A stretch of 64,000 nt of DNA from Streptomyces colonosanans (GCF_001866645.1 NZ_MLYP01000049.1:112428-176427), one strand, 5' to 3'. Positions 1 through 9,316 are shown, numbered from the stretch's first letter. The notes: generated from the sequence alone by a model not told the origin. Translations and numbers: made by a program.

Positions 1-2
1 GT

Positions 3-470
3 CTACGCCTCCGTCAGCTCCACCTGGATCTCCACCTCGACCGGCGCGTCCAGCGGGAGCACCGCCACGCCGACCGCGCTGCGGGCGTGCACGCCCTTGT
101 CGCCGAGGACCTCGGCCAGCAGCTCGCTGGCGCCGTTGACGACACCCGGCTGGCCCGTGAAGTCGGAAGCCGACGCGACGAAGCCCACGACCTTCACCAC
201 GCGCGCGATGCGGTCCAGGTCACCCGCCACGGACTTCACCGCGGCAAGCGCGTTCAGGGCGCACGTACGGGCCAGTTCCTTGCCTTCCTCGGCGGTGACC
301 TCGGCCCCCACCTTGCCGGTGACCGGAAGCTTGCCGTCCACCATCGGCAGCTGGCCGGCGGTGTACACATACACGCCGGACTGCACGGCGGGCTGGTAGG
401 CGGCGAGAGGCGGTACGACCTCCGGCAGCGTCAGCCCCAGTTCGACGAGGCGGGACTCGACCGCGCTCAT
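3..470 (-). CDS. RidA family protein (enamine/imine deaminase-like)
   Basis: The 155-residue product has the RidA/YjgF/L-PSP fold sequence: an N-terminal strand region, YTAGQLP-type motif, then CALNALAAVKSVAGDLD and the C-terminal VEVEIQVELTEA. RidA proteins hydrolyse reactive 2-aminoacrylate-type enamines in the cytoplasm; whether this divergent long form does so is inferred. The ATG at 468-470 overlaps the TGA of the upstream DUF4177 gene (ATGA), so the two genes are translationally coupled. In mycobacteria a RidA gene also sits beside the ArsA-like ATPase pair and whiB4, which supports the identity through synteny. The stop codon TAG lies at 3-5, so the gene is complete. Confidence 0.88.
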   Translation of the reverse strand: MSAVESRLVELGLTLPEVVPPLAAYQPAVQSGVYVYTAGQLPMVDGKLPVTGKVGAEVTAEEGKELARTCALNALAAVKSVAGDLDRIARVVKVVGFVASASDFTGQPGVVNGASELLAEVLGDKGVHARSAVGVAVLPLDAPVEVEIQVELTEA

Positions 471-628
471 GCCTGCTTCTCCCGCTTCAGGTAAGCAACC
501 AGCTGTTCGGGGTTGTTCGGCCCGGGCACGACCTGGACGAGCTCCCAGCCGTCCTCGCCCCAGGTGTCCAGAATCTGCTTCGTGGCGTGGACGAGCAGCG
601 GCACAGTAGCGTATTCCCACTTGGTCAT
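467..628 (-). CDS. Small DUF4177-like protein
   Basis: A 53-residue protein beginning MTKWEYATVPLL and containing the GEDGWELVQVVPG segment typical of DUF4177 proteins, followed by a basic C-terminus. It is short but the codon third positions are GC-rich and its stop overlaps the start of the RidA gene by four bases. No function is known for the family. Its constant position beside RidA and the ArsA-like pair in actinobacteria is the main reason to call it real. It starts at ATG 626-628. Confidence 0.8.
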   Translation of the reverse strand: MTKWEYATVPLLVHATKQILDTWGEDGWELVQVVPGPNNPEQLVAYLKREKQA

Positions 629-767
629 GGGCCGACTGTAGCCCCTGCGCCATGCAGGTCATGGGGCCGACCATGCCCACCGGTGCGACTGCTGCGAGTC
701 CGACCGCGGAGGCCGTTGTCCACAGCCTCCCGCGTAGCCCGCACGCGGACTGGTTAGGCTCGAAGGC

Positions 768-1745
768 GTGAGCAGGCTCCAGGTCGTCAGCGGCAAGGGC
801 GGGACCGGAAAGACCACGGTCGCCGCGGCACTGGCGCTCGCCCTCGCGACAGAGGGCAAGCGCACTCTTCTGGTCGAGGTCGAGGGCAGACAAGGAATCG
901 CACAACTCTTCGAGACGGAAGCGCTGCCGTACGAGGAACGGAAGATCGCCGTGGCCCCCGGGGGCGGCGAGGTGTACGCGCTGGCGATCGATCCCGAGCT
1001 GGCCCTGCTGGACTACCTCCAGATGTTCTACAAACTGGGCGGCGCGGGACGGGCCCTGAAGAAGCTCGGCGCCATCGACTTCGCCACCACCATCGCGCCC
1101 GGCCTGAGGGATGTGCTCCTCACGGGCAAGGCGTGCGAGGCCGTCCGCAGGAAGGACCGGAGCGGCCGGTTCGCGTACGACTACGTGGTGATGGACGCAC
1201 CCCCCACAGGGCGCGTCACCCGTTTCCTGAACGTGAATGACGAGGTGGCCGGCCTCGCCAAGATCGGCCCGATACACAATCAGGCCCAGGCCGTGATGCG
1301 GGTGCTGAAGTCCCCGGAGACCGCCGTGCATCTGGTGACGCTCCTGGAGGAGATGCCCGTTCAGGAGACCGCGGACGGGATCTCCGAACTGCGTGCCGCG
1401 AAGCTGCCGGTGGGACGGGTGATCGTGAACATGGTGCGGCCCACGGTCCTGGACCAGGCGGAGCTGGAGTTCGCGCGCGCCGTGCCGCGGGCGGCCATCG
1501 CCAGGTCCCTGTCCGGGGCCGGGCTCGGTGGTGCGCGGCGCGGCGGCCTCGCGGAGCGGCTGGTGGACCCGCTGCTGAGGCAGGCCGACGAGTACGCGGA
1601 GCGGTTCGCCCTGGAGCGCGAACAGCGCGGCGTGCTCACGGAGCTGGGCCTGCCTCTGCACGAACTGCCGCTGCTCGCCGAGGGGATGGACCTGGCGGGC
1701 CTGTACGAACTGGCCACGGAACTGCGTCAGCAAGGGATCTCATGA
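768..1745 (+). CDS. Get3/ArsA-like ATPase, first of a pair
   Basis: A 325-residue P-loop ATPase with a deviant Walker A motif GKGGTGKT at residues 9-16, including the signature lysine, and a switch motif DAPPTG at 143-148. These define the ArsA/Get3/MinD class. It starts at GTG 768 and its stop overlaps the ATG of the second ATPase (ATGA at 1742-1745), so the two subunits are made together. The pair corresponds to the mycobacterial Rv3679/Rv3680 type, for which a heterodimeric Get3-like assembly has been described. No arsenite-binding cysteine cluster is visible, so arsenic transport is unlikely. Confidence 0.88.
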   Translation: MSRLQVVSGKGGTGKTTVAAALALALATEGKRTLLVEVEGRQGIAQLFETEALPYEERKIAVAPGGGEVYALAIDPELALLDYLQMFYKLGGAGRALKKLGAIDFATTIAPGLRDVLLTGKACEAVRRKDRSGRFAYDYVVMDAPPTGRVTRFLNVNDEVAGLAKIGPIHNQAQAVMRVLKSPETAVHLVTLLEEMPVQETADGISELRAAKLPVGRVIVNMVRPTVLDQAELEFARAVPRAAIARSLSGAGLGGARRGGLAERLVDPLLRQADEYAERFALEREQRGVLTELGLPLHELPLLAEGMDLAGLYELATELRQQGIS

Positions 1746-3130
1746 ATTCGGACCCGGCCTCCACGCACGACGACACGGCCTGCGCACCCGATGCTGCACA
1801 CATCCCTGACATGGGGTCGCCGCGCGCGTTGAATCCCGTGTCGGTCCTGGAGGTCGATTCCCTCCTCGACGACCCGAAGACGCGCATCGTCGTGTGCTGC
1901 GGCTCCGGCGGCGTCGGCAAGACGACCACCGCCGCGGCCCTCGGGCTGCGCGCCGCCGAGCGCGGCCGGAAGGTGGTCGTGCTCACGATCGACCCGGCCC
2001 GTCGGCTCGCCCAGTCGATGGGCATCGACGTGCTCGACAACACCCCGAGGCGGGTGAAGGGTATCGAGGACTCCGGGGGCGGCGAACTGCACGCCATGAT
2101 GCTCGACATGAAGCGCACGTTCGACGAGATCGTCGAGGCGCACGCGGACCCCGAGCGGGCGGCCGCCATTTTGAGCAACCCCTTCTACCAGTCGCTCTCG
2201 GCGGGCTTCGCGGGCACGCAGGAGTACATGGCGATGGAGAAGCTGGGGCAGCTGCGGGCACGGGACGAGTGGGACCTCATCGTCGTGGACACCCCTCCCT
2301 CGCGGTCGGCGCTGGACTTTCTGGACGCCCCCAAGCGGCTCGGGTCCTTCCTGGACGGCAAGCTCATCCGCGTCCTGATGGCCCCGGCGAAGGTGGGCGG
2401 CCGTGCGGGGATGAAGTTCCTGAACGTCGGGATGTCGATGATGACGGGCGCCCTGGGGAAGTTGCTCGGGGGACAACTCCTGAAGGACGTCCAGACGTTC
2501 GTGGCCGCCATGGACACCATGTTCGGTGGCTTCCGCACGCGCGCGGACGCCACCTACAAGCTGCTGCAGGCGCCTGGTACGGCGTTCCTGGTGGTGGCGG
2601 CTCCGGAGCGGGACGCGCTGCGCGAGGCCGCCTACTTCGTGGAGCGGCTGGCCGCCGAGGACATGCCGCTGGCCGGTCTGGTGCTCAACCGGGTCCACGA
2701 CAGCGGCGCGGCCCAGCTGTCGGCCGAACGGGCGCTCGCCGCCGCGGAAAATCTTGAAGAGCCCCGCATTGTGGATCAGGAGCGCGGGAAAGCTGGTCTT
2801 CGTAACTCTCCCGACCCGTACGACAGTTCAGATTCTCCCTCGCCCGAAGAGGCCGTGTCCGACGGAGGCTCCCTCACCGCCGCGAACCCGGACCGGAACA
2901 TCGAACAACTCACCGCGGGCCTGCTGAGGCTGCATGCCGAGCGCATGCGGCTGCTCTTCCGTGAGCAGCGCACGCGGGACCGCTTCACCGCGCTCCATCC
3001 CGAGGTGGCCGTGGCAGAAGTGGGCGCGTTGCCCGGCGACGTCCACGACCTCACGGGGCTGCGGAACATCGGGGACCGGCTCGCGGCCAACCGGCCGGAG
3101 CTTCCCGAGGAGTACGACACACACGCGTAA
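1742..3130 (+). CDS. Get3/ArsA-like ATPase, second of a pair
   Basis: A 462-residue P-loop ATPase. The Walker A is GSGGVGKT at residues 54-61, with serine where the signature lysine of the deviant Walker motif normally stands, while VVDTPPSRSALDFL supplies the switch region. A 30-40 residue leader precedes the ATPase core. A Ser/Pro/Asp-rich insertion (around residues 345-385) separates the core from a C-terminal helical region. It overlaps the first ATPase by four bases. The loss of the signature lysine in one partner only suggests an asymmetric heterodimer; this is inferred from sequence and from the mycobacterial pair. Confidence 0.87.
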   Translation: MNSDPASTHDDTACAPDAAHIPDMGSPRALNPVSVLEVDSLLDDPKTRIVVCCGSGGVGKTTTAAALGLRAAERGRKVVVLTIDPARRLAQSMGIDVLDNTPRRVKGIEDSGGGELHAMMLDMKRTFDEIVEAHADPERAAAILSNPFYQSLSAGFAGTQEYMAMEKLGQLRARDEWDLIVVDTPPSRSALDFLDAPKRLGSFLDGKLIRVLMAPAKVGGRAGMKFLNVGMSMMTGALGKLLGGQLLKDVQTFVAAMDTMFGGFRTRADATYKLLQAPGTAFLVVAAPERDALREAAYFVERLAAEDMPLAGLVLNRVHDSGAAQLSAERALAAAENLEEPRIVDQERGKAGLRNSPDPYDSSDSPSPEEAVSDGGSLTAANPDRNIEQLTAGLLRLHAERMRLLFREQRTRDRFTALHPEVAVAEVGALPGDVHDLTGLRNIGDRLAANRPELPEEYDTHA

Positions 3131-3554
3131 GGGGTTCGGTCGCCTTCCTTGGCGGCCGTCCTCGTCGGTGGCGCACGATGCAGACGTGACGACCCGGTGA
3201 CGCCGAACTGCAATCCGTGTCCGGCCCGCAGCCGCCCTGCACTTGGGGCTCCCGCGGGTTCGAGGCGCCCGCCCGGGGAGCGCGGCTCAGAAACCCGCGC
3301 ATGAGCCCGGAGGTGGCCTGGAGCCCCACGGGGGATGCCCGGCAGACCCACCCGCCGACGCCCGGAGGCCCACTGCGACAGCACACCTGCGGGCATTGGG
3401 CGCGATCCCGCGCCGCCCACGGCTCAACTTCCCCTTTGTGCCCACTCGTTGACGTGCCGACCTGCCCGAGGTCTCCTCCTCACAGGCTCCAACGACGCCA
3501 CGGGGGATGTCCGTGGCCGACGGCGACGAACGGCCGCGCCTGGCAGCGACCGCC
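3131..3554. other. Intergenic region between convergent genes
   Basis: This gap of about 424 bases separates the second ATPase from the end of wblA. Open frames on both strands here have poor third-position bias and no ribosome binding sites, and I see no convincing gene or strong hairpin. Confidence 0.5.
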
Positions 3555-3893
3555 TCAGCCCACCGCCGCGTAGTTCTCGTAGGCCTCTTCCTCGTCGAGG
3601 GGAAGAAGACCCGCTCCGCGCTCGTACTCCGAGCGCGCGGTCTCCAGCAGGCGACGCCATGAGGTGACGGTCGGCCGCCTGCGCAGCAGTGCGCGGCGCT
3701 CCCGTTCCGTCATGCCGCCCCACACGCCGAACTCGACGCGGTTGTCCAGCGCGTCGGCAAGGCACTCCGTGCGTACCGGGCATCCGGTGCACACCGCCTT
3801 GGCCCTGTTCTGCGCTGCTCCTTGAACAAACAGTTCATCCGGATCGGTAGTGCGGCAGGCAGCCTGCGCACTCCAGTCGGTTACCCAGCCCAT
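3555..3893 (-). CDS. wblA: WhiB-family iron-sulfur regulator WblA
   Basis: A 112-residue WhiB-like protein with the four iron-sulfur cluster cysteines at C13, C35, C38 and C44 and the GVWGG turn at residues 56-60, followed by the basic TERERRALLRRRP segment that contacts DNA or sigma factor. The sequence from MGWVTDWSAQAACRTTD onward matches what I know of Streptomyces WblA, a global regulator that delays antibiotic production and is needed for aerial development. The start ATG 3891-3893 was chosen over an upstream ATG that would add 19 unconserved residues. The gene faces the ATPase pair and is divergent from the penicillin-binding protein gene, as whiB4 is from ponA2 in mycobacteria. Confidence 0.95.
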   Translation of the reverse strand: MGWVTDWSAQAACRTTDPDELFVQGAAQNRAKAVCTGCPVRTECLADALDNRVEFGVWGGMTERERRALLRRRPTVTSWRRLLETARSEYERGAGLLPLDEEEAYENYAAVG

Positions 3894-4303
3894 ACCGGCG
3901 CCGTCCTCTCCCGATTCGAGGCTCCCCCACGGCGGCAGCGGCATATTCACCGCCGCCAGTTGAGGACGTTACGGAAGGTGGGCACAGCGCAACACCCCCT
4001 TCGGGCCCAATCTTGGATGGCCCGAACGGACTATGGGTAAGCGGCAGATCACCCGGGGGAGTGACCTGGCGACATGCGTGATTTTCCAGGCACATCGGGG
4101 CAGTTCAGCCATGCCACAACGGACATCCACTGACGCACAAGGCGATTTCGGGCACGTGCTCAACAAAAAAGATCGGAGAACACCGGAACGATTCGGGGGT
4201 CACCGGACGTACTTGTAACGTGGCCCTACTCCTGTGACAGTTGGGAGCAGCTTAGGCCAAGGCATCTATGTGTGTCCGGCGAATGAGAACGTAGGCTGCC
4301 CCC
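3894..4303. promoter_or_regulatory. Long divergent upstream region of wblA and the PBP gene
   Basis: About 410 bases without a gene lie between the divergent wblA and penicillin-binding protein genes. Its base composition is less GC-rich than the flanking genes, with AT-rich stretches near 3975-4015 and 4150-4200, as expected for promoters and regulator sites. I cannot assign individual promoter elements with confidence. Confidence 0.5.
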
Positions 4304-6550
4304 ATGCCAAACAAGCGCTCGGGTGGGGGACTGTCCTCCGTGCAGCAGGCCGCCAAGTTCCTCGGAGTGAGTGTGCTCGCCGGGGCGGTGATGGCCGGCA
4401 TCGCGATGCCCGCGGCGGGTGCGCTCGGACTCGCGGCCAAGGGGTCGGTCCAGGGATTCGACGACATCCCGGCCAATCTGAAGAGCCCTCAGCTGAGTCA
4501 GCGCACCACCATCCTGGACAGCCAGGGCGGCCAGATCGCCACGGTGTACTCGCGTGACCGCACGGTGGTGGACATCAAGGACATGTCGCCGTACATGCCG
4601 AAGGCGCTCGTCGCGATCGAGGACTCCCGCTTCTACGAGCATGGCGCGATCGACCTGAAGGGTGTCCTGCGCGCGCTCAACCAGAACGCGCAGAGCGGCG
4701 GGGTGTCCCAGGGCGCCTCCACGCTCACCCAGCAACTCGTGAAGAACTACTTCGTGGAGGAAGCCGGAGACGACCCGACGAAGGTCGCCCAGGCCACCCA
4801 GCAGACCATGGGCCGCAAGGTCCGCGAGCTGAAGTACGCGATCCAGCTCGAGGAGGAACTCGGCAAGACGAAGATCCTCGAGAACTATCTGAACATCACG
4901 TTCTTCGGCCAGCAGGCGTACGGCATCGAGGCCGCCTCCCAGCGCTACTTCTCCAAGCACGCCAAGGACCTCGCTCTCCAGGAAGCGGCGATGCTCGCGG
5001 GCCTCGTCCAGTCGCCCACGCGGTACGACCCGGTGACCAACCCGGTGGAGGCCAAGAAGCGGCGCAACGTGGTGCTGCAGCGCATGGCCGATGTGCACGC
5101 CGTCTCGCAGGCGGAGGCCGACAAGGCCAAGGCGACCGACCTCGGACTGCATGTGAGCCGGCCCAAGAACGGCTGCATCACGGCGGTCAGGGGCGCCGGA
5201 TTCTTCTGCAACTACGTGGAGAAGGTCTTCCTCAACGATCCGGTCTTCGGCAAGACCAAGGCCGACCGGCAGAAGATCTGGAACCAGGGCGGCCTCACCA
5301 TCCGCACCACACTCGACCCGCAGTCGCAGGACTCGGTGCAGGCCTCGCTGAAGCAGCACGTGAACGAAACCGACTCGGTCGAATCGGCGGCCACACTGGT
5401 CGAGCCGGGCTCCGGCAAGATCCTCGCCATGGGCCAGTCGAAGCCGTACGGCTCCGGCAAGAACGAGACCGAGATCAACTACTCGGTCGACATGAAGATG
5501 GGGTCGAGCGCGGGCTTCCCGACCGGTTCGACCTTCAAGCCGTTCGTGGCGGCGGCGGCGATAGAGCAGGGGATACCGGCGACGAAGGAGTACTCGTCGC
5601 CGTACGAGATCGAGGTGCCGAGCCCGATCCAGACCTGTGGCAAGCCCTGGACCAACGACGAACACGCGAAGGTCCCGAACGAGAGCAAGTCGGAGAAGGG
5701 CCCGTACCGGCTGAAGGAGGCGATGGCCAAGTCCGTCAACACCTACTTCATCCAGATGATCGCCGAGACCGGCCTCTGCCCGGTCATCCACATGACCGAC
5801 GCGCTGCACATCGTGCAGGGCAGTGGCAAGCAGCTGCCCCAGGTGCCCGCGATCTCTCTCGGTACATCGTCCGTCCCCCCGCTGACCATGGCCTCCGCCT
5901 ACGCGGCCTTCGCCTCCCGCGGCATGTACTGCACACCGATCGCCATAGAGTCGATCACGCAGAAGGCCGACGGCCGGCAGAAGTCCCTGGCGGTACCGAA
6001 GTCGACCTGCTCGCGGGCGATGTCCGAGACGACCGCGGACACCATCAACACGCTGCTGAGCGGTGTGATCGACTCCGGTACGGGTAAGCAGGCCGGTCTC
6101 GGCGACCGCGACAACGCCGGTAAGACCGGCACGACGGACGAGCGCAGGAACGCCTGGTTCGTCGGCTACACGCCGAACCTGTCCGGCGCCGTCTGGGTCG
6201 GCAGCTCCACGCAGCAAGTCAAGATGGAGAAGATCTCCATCGGCGGCGTCTGGCGCGAGAAGGTCTACGGCGGCGAGGTGCCGGGGCCGATCTGGCGAGA
6301 CGCCATGACCGGTGCCCTCGCCGGCAAGGACTCCCCGCCCTTCAACCACGTCGACATCCCGGATGGTGACAAGGGCAAGGGCAAGGGCAAGGGCAAGGGC
6401 AAGGACAAGGGCGACGGCAAAGGCGGAGGGGACAACCACGGCGGTCTCATCGGCGGCCTGACCGCCGGCGGCACGGACGGGGGCGCGTTGCCGAATCCTT
6501 CCGTCCCCCAGGGGACGGGCCGGCACGGCCATGGGGGGCGGCGCGGCTGA
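4304..6550 (+). CDS. Bifunctional class A penicillin-binding protein (transglycosylase/transpeptidase)
   Basis: A 748-residue membrane-anchored peptidoglycan synthase. Residues 1-45 hold a short basic tail and one membrane segment. The glycosyltransferase-51 domain has EDSRFYEHG at 106-114 (catalytic Glu106) and STLTQQLVKN near 139-148. The transpeptidase domain has the SxxK motif STFK at 409-412 with the nucleophile Ser409, the SxN motif SVN at 477-479 and KTGT at 607-610, so all catalytic motifs are present. The C-terminus is an unusual low-complexity tail with a run of Lys-Gly dipeptides followed by a Gly-rich end, likely lying on the outer face of the membrane. Synteny matches mycobacterial ponA2. 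Confidence 0.95.
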   Translation: MPNKRSGGGLSSVQQAAKFLGVSVLAGAVMAGIAMPAAGALGLAAKGSVQGFDDIPANLKSPQLSQRTTILDSQGGQIATVYSRDRTVVDIKDMSPYMPKALVAIEDSRFYEHGAIDLKGVLRALNQNAQSGGVSQGASTLTQQLVKNYFVEEAGDDPTKVAQATQQTMGRKVRELKYAIQLEEELGKTKILENYLNITFFGQQAYGIEAASQRYFSKHAKDLALQEAAMLAGLVQSPTRYDPVTNPVEAKKRRNVVLQRMADVHAVSQAEADKAKATDLGLHVSRPKNGCITAVRGAGFFCNYVEKVFLNDPVFGKTKADRQKIWNQGGLTIRTTLDPQSQDSVQASLKQHVNETDSVESAATLVEPGSGKILAMGQSKPYGSGKNETEINYSVDMKMGSSAGFPTGSTFKPFVAAAAIEQGIPATKEYSSPYEIEVPSPIQTCGKPWTNDEHAKVPNESKSEKGPYRLKEAMAKSVNTYFIQMIAETGLCPVIHMTDALHIVQGSGKQLPQVPAISLGTSSVPPLTMASAYAAFASRGMYCTPIAIESITQKADGRQKSLAVPKSTCSRAMSETTADTINTLLSGVIDSGTGKQAGLGDRDNAGKTGTTDERRNAWFVGYTPNLSGAVWVGSSTQQVKMEKISIGGVWREKVYGGEVPGPIWRDAMTGALAGKDSPPFNHVDIPDGDKGKGKGKGKGKDKGDGKGGGDNHGGLIGGLTAGGTDGGALPNPSVPQGTGRHGHGGRRG

Positions 6551-6594
6551 CGCGCCCCTCGGCGCCCACGGCCGGCGCGCGCAGCATGTCACTC

Positions 6595-6633
6595 GTCAGG
6601 CACCGGTCGGCCATCGGCCGACCGGTGCCTGAC
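6595..6633 (+). terminator. Perfect 18-bp hairpin between convergent genes
   Basis: A perfect inverted repeat with 18-bp arms and a 3-base loop (ATC) begins GTCAGGCACC at 6595 and ends at 6633. It lies 45 bases after the PBP stop and before the converging GatB/YqeY gene, and probably terminates transcription from both sides. There is no long T-tract, which is usual in Streptomyces. Confidence 0.8.
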
Positions 6634-6713
6634 GGCCTGTGATCAGTGAGGACGGACCACCGGCGGACGGCCGACACGGTCACGTGGACCGCATCGGCAC
6701 ATGACGCGGCCGG

Positions 6714-7178
6714 TCAGCCCGCCAGCAGTTCCTTCACGACCGCGGCCACGCGCCCGCCCTCGGCCTGGCCGGCCACCCTCGGGTTCACGATCTTCATGAC
6801 CTGGCCCATGGCACGCGGCCCCTCGGCGCCGGCGGCCTTCGCCTCCTCCACGGCCTGGGCGACGATCTGCCGCAAGTCGTCGTCGGACAGCTGCTTGGGC
6901 AGGTACGTGGCGAGCAGCTCGCCCTCCGCCTTCTCCCGCTCGGCCTGCTCGGTGCGCCCGCCCTGCGCGAATGCCTCGGCGGCCTCGCGGCGCTTCTTCG
7001 CCTCTCGGGTGATCACCTTGGTGACCTCCTCGTCGGAGAGTTCGCGCTTCTCCTTGCCCGCGACCTCCTCCTTGGTGATCGCGGCGAGCGTCAGCCGGAG
7101 CGTCGAGGAGCGGAGCTCGTCGCGCTCCTTGATCGCGGCGTTGAGGTCTTCGTGCAGCTTCGACTTGAGCGTGGTCAT
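6714..7178 (-). CDS. GatB/YqeY domain-containing protein
   Basis: A 154-residue soluble protein matching the YqeY family over its full length: LHEDLNAAIKERDELRSS, TLRLTLAAI, then YLPKQLSDDDLRQIV and the C-terminal GRVAAVVKELL. The family shares the tail domain of the GatB amidotransferase subunit and may bind tRNA, but no reaction is established. It is monocistronic, faces the PBP gene across a strong hairpin and is divergent from the metallophosphoesterase gene. Confidence 0.9.
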   Translation of the reverse strand: MTTLKSKLHEDLNAAIKERDELRSSTLRLTLAAITKEEVAGKEKRELSDEEVTKVITREAKKRREAAEAFAQGGRTEQAEREKAEGELLATYLPKQLSDDDLRQIVAQAVEEAKAAGAEGPRAMGQVMKIVNPRVAGQAEGGRVAAVVKELLAG

Positions 7179-7377
7179 GGCTCTGATTGTCGCAGGTGTG
7201 ACAGGGCTGCCGCCCGTTGATTTCCAGGGGTTCGCAGCCGGTTTCCCGCGATGGGCACCGGTTCACGCAAGCGCTTCGCCGAGGGTCCCGGTTGTCCACA
7301 GGGGCGCTCAGGCGGCCTGCCCATGGTTGTCCACAGGCGTTGCGCGCGGCGTCCTCCGGCTCTGCAACGATGGACGT

Positions 7378-8304
7378 ATGCGCGCGCGATACGGAGTACC
7401 CCTGGGAATCACGGCGGTTGCCGCCGCCGGACTGCTGTACTCGGCCGGGTTCGAGGCCCGTTCCTTCCGGCTTCGCCGGGTGACGGTCCCGGTGCTGCCC
7501 TCGGGCGCACGCCCGCTGCGTGTGCTGCAGGTCTCGGACATCCACATGGTGAGCGGCCAGCGCAAGAAGCAGCGTTGGCTGCGCTCGCTCGCGGGCCTCC
7601 GCCCGGACTTCGTGATCAACACCGGGGACAACCTCTCCGACCCGGAGGGCGTGCCGGAGGTGCTGGACGCGCTGGGCCCGCTGATGGCCTTCCCGGGGGC
7701 GTACGTCTTCGGTTCCAACGACTACTACGGCCCCAGACTCCGCAACCCCGCCCGCTACCTGGTGGAGAAGGCGAAGGGCCACCACGGCCTGAACGGCAAC
7801 GCGCCCGTGGTCGGTGCGATCCACAACCCCTGGGAGGACCTGCGCGACGGCTTCGACGCGGCGGGCTGGCTGAACCTGACGAACACGCGGGGGACGCTGA
7901 AGATCGAGGGCCTGGAGATCGAGCTGACGGGCCTGGACGACCCGCACATCAAGCGCGATCGGTACGCGCGCGTGACCGGCGGTCCCTCCGCCTCGGCGGA
8001 CTTCTCGATGGGCGTGGTCCATGCTCCGTATCTGCGCAGCCTGGACGCGTTCACAGCGGACGGCTACCCGCTGATCCTGGCGGGCCACACCCACGGCGGC
8101 CAGCTGTGCATCCCCTTCTACGGCGCCCTGGTCACCAACTGCGACCTGGACGCGGACCGGGTGAAGGGCCTGTCCCGTCACACGGCCGAGGGCCAGACGT
8201 CATACCTGCACGTGTCGGCGGGCTGCGGTACGAACCGCTACACGCCGGTGCGGTTCGCGTGTCCCCCGGAGGCGACGTTGCTGACGCTGGTGGGGCGGGA
8301 GTAG
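7378..8304 (+). CDS. Membrane-anchored metallophosphoesterase
   Basis: A 308-residue calcineurin-like phosphoesterase with an N-terminal hydrophobic segment (about residues 7-26). The metal-binding motifs appear in order: SDIH near residue 54, GDN near 83, GSND near 111 in place of the usual GNHD, a lone histidine in VVHAP, and GHTHGGQ near 235. The GNHD-to-GSND change keeps the Asn and Asp but loses the His. The substrate is unknown. A homologue follows ponA2 in mycobacteria, so a role near the cell envelope is plausible. Start is ATG 7378. Confidence 0.9.
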   Translation: MRARYGVPLGITAVAAAGLLYSAGFEARSFRLRRVTVPVLPSGARPLRVLQVSDIHMVSGQRKKQRWLRSLAGLRPDFVINTGDNLSDPEGVPEVLDALGPLMAFPGAYVFGSNDYYGPRLRNPARYLVEKAKGHHGLNGNAPVVGAIHNPWEDLRDGFDAAGWLNLTNTRGTLKIEGLEIELTGLDDPHIKRDRYARVTGGPSASADFSMGVVHAPYLRSLDAFTADGYPLILAGHTHGGQLCIPFYGALVTNCDLDADRVKGLSRHTAEGQTSYLHVSAGCGTNRYTPVRFACPPEATLLTLVGRE

Positions 8305-8423
8305 CCGGGCGGCAGAGGCCGGCGGGAAGGAAGCAGCTGTTGAGAGGAAATGGCGGCGGGCGACCGTAACCCGCCAGGATCACCCATATTGCCCGTTATG
8401 CCCGATCCGCTTAGCGTGAGGGC

Positions 8424-9194
8424 ATGACCACGCGGATACCCAAGGACATCCCGGACCTCCCCGCGGTGCCGGGCAGGCCGAGGCTGCTGCCGTCCGTCGT
8501 CCCCGCCGCCGCCGTGGTGAGCCCCCTGCACCGCCCCTTCGCGGCCGCCTACCGCTGGCTGGTGGCGCTGGTGGCCGCGGCGGCGGTGGCCGCCGACCTG
8601 TTCCTCGGCAGCCCGGTACGGGTGCTGAGCTATTTCACGATCCAGGCCAATGTGCTCATCGCACTCGTCTTCACGCTGTCGGCATGGCGAGCCTGGGCGG
8701 CCCGCCGCCCGCTGCCACCGCTGGTGACCGGCGGAACACTCTTCTACGCCCTGATCGCGAGCCTGGTCTACCACGTGGTCCTGGTGAACGAGCCGGGCAC
8801 CTTCTCGATGACAGGCCAGACCGGCGCACTCACAGGCTGGCCGGCGCTCACCAACCAGCTGCTGCACACGGTGACGCCGGCCGCGGCCCTGCTCGACTGG
8901 CTCCTGCTGACACGCCCGGCCCCGCTGAGCGTTCGGCATGCGGCGAAGTGGCTGCTGTACCCCATGGCATACCTCGCCGTCTCCCTCGTACGGGGGGAGC
9001 TGATCGCGCCAGGCACGGAGGGGCGCTATCTGTACCCGTTCCTGGACGCCGGCCGACTCGGCTACCGAAGCGTCCTCGCCAACGCGCTCCTGCTCGGCCT
9101 GTCGTTCTTCGGTCTGGCCCTCCTGATGGTCGTCCTCGACCACCTCCGCCCGGACCCGGTCCGCCGCCGCACCAAAACCGGATTTCGTCTCTAG
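8424..9194 (+). CDS. Pr6Pr family membrane protein
   Basis: A 256-residue integral membrane protein with about six hydrophobic segments, separated by short polar loops, and a cytoplasmic basic C-terminus. Segments such as LSYFTIQANVLIALVF and WLLYPMAYLAVSLVRGE are typical of the Pr6Pr (FAR-17a/AIG1-like) family. Function is unknown. It starts at ATG 8424, ends 48 bases before the tRNA-Pro gene and marks the left chromosomal border of the integrated element. Confidence 0.83.
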   Translation: MTTRIPKDIPDLPAVPGRPRLLPSVVPAAAVVSPLHRPFAAAYRWLVALVAAAAVAADLFLGSPVRVLSYFTIQANVLIALVFTLSAWRAWAARRPLPPLVTGGTLFYALIASLVYHVVLVNEPGTFSMTGQTGALTGWPALTNQLLHTVTPAAALLDWLLLTRPAPLSVRHAAKWLLYPMAYLAVSLVRGELIAPGTEGRYLYPFLDAGRLGYRSVLANALLLGLSFFGLALLMVVLDHLRPDPVRRRTKTGFRL

Positions 9195-9242
9195 CCACCA
9201 GTGGGCTAAAGTAAACGTCGTCGCCGCAACAAGCAGCGACAT

Positions 9243-9316
9243 CGGGGTGTAGCGCAGCTTGGCAGCGCGCTTCGTTCGGGACGAAGAGGTCGTGGGTTCA
9301 AATCCCGCCACCCCGA
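9243..9316 (+). tRNA. tRNA-Pro (anticodon CGG)
   Basis: The 74 bases fold as a full cloverleaf: acceptor arms CGGGGTG and CACCCCG, D stem GCGC/GCGC, anticodon stem CTTCG/CGAAG with loop TTCGGGA (anticodon CGG), and T stem GTGGG/CCCGC with loop TTCAAAT. The discriminator base is A and no CCA is encoded. The part from 9275 on is identical to sequence at 31206-31250, so the 3' half of this gene is supplied by the integrated element and the tRNA stays functional. Confidence 0.97.

Noticed and set aside
3217..3573. Small plus-strand gene between the ATPase pair and wblA
   Set aside because: Competing frames in all directions, no ribosome binding site and a low-complexity product.
4226..6592. 788-codon open frame opposite the penicillin-binding protein gene
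   Set aside because: Antisense shadow of a gene with full catalytic motifs; its translation is low-complexity Arg/Leu/Gly without a known domain.
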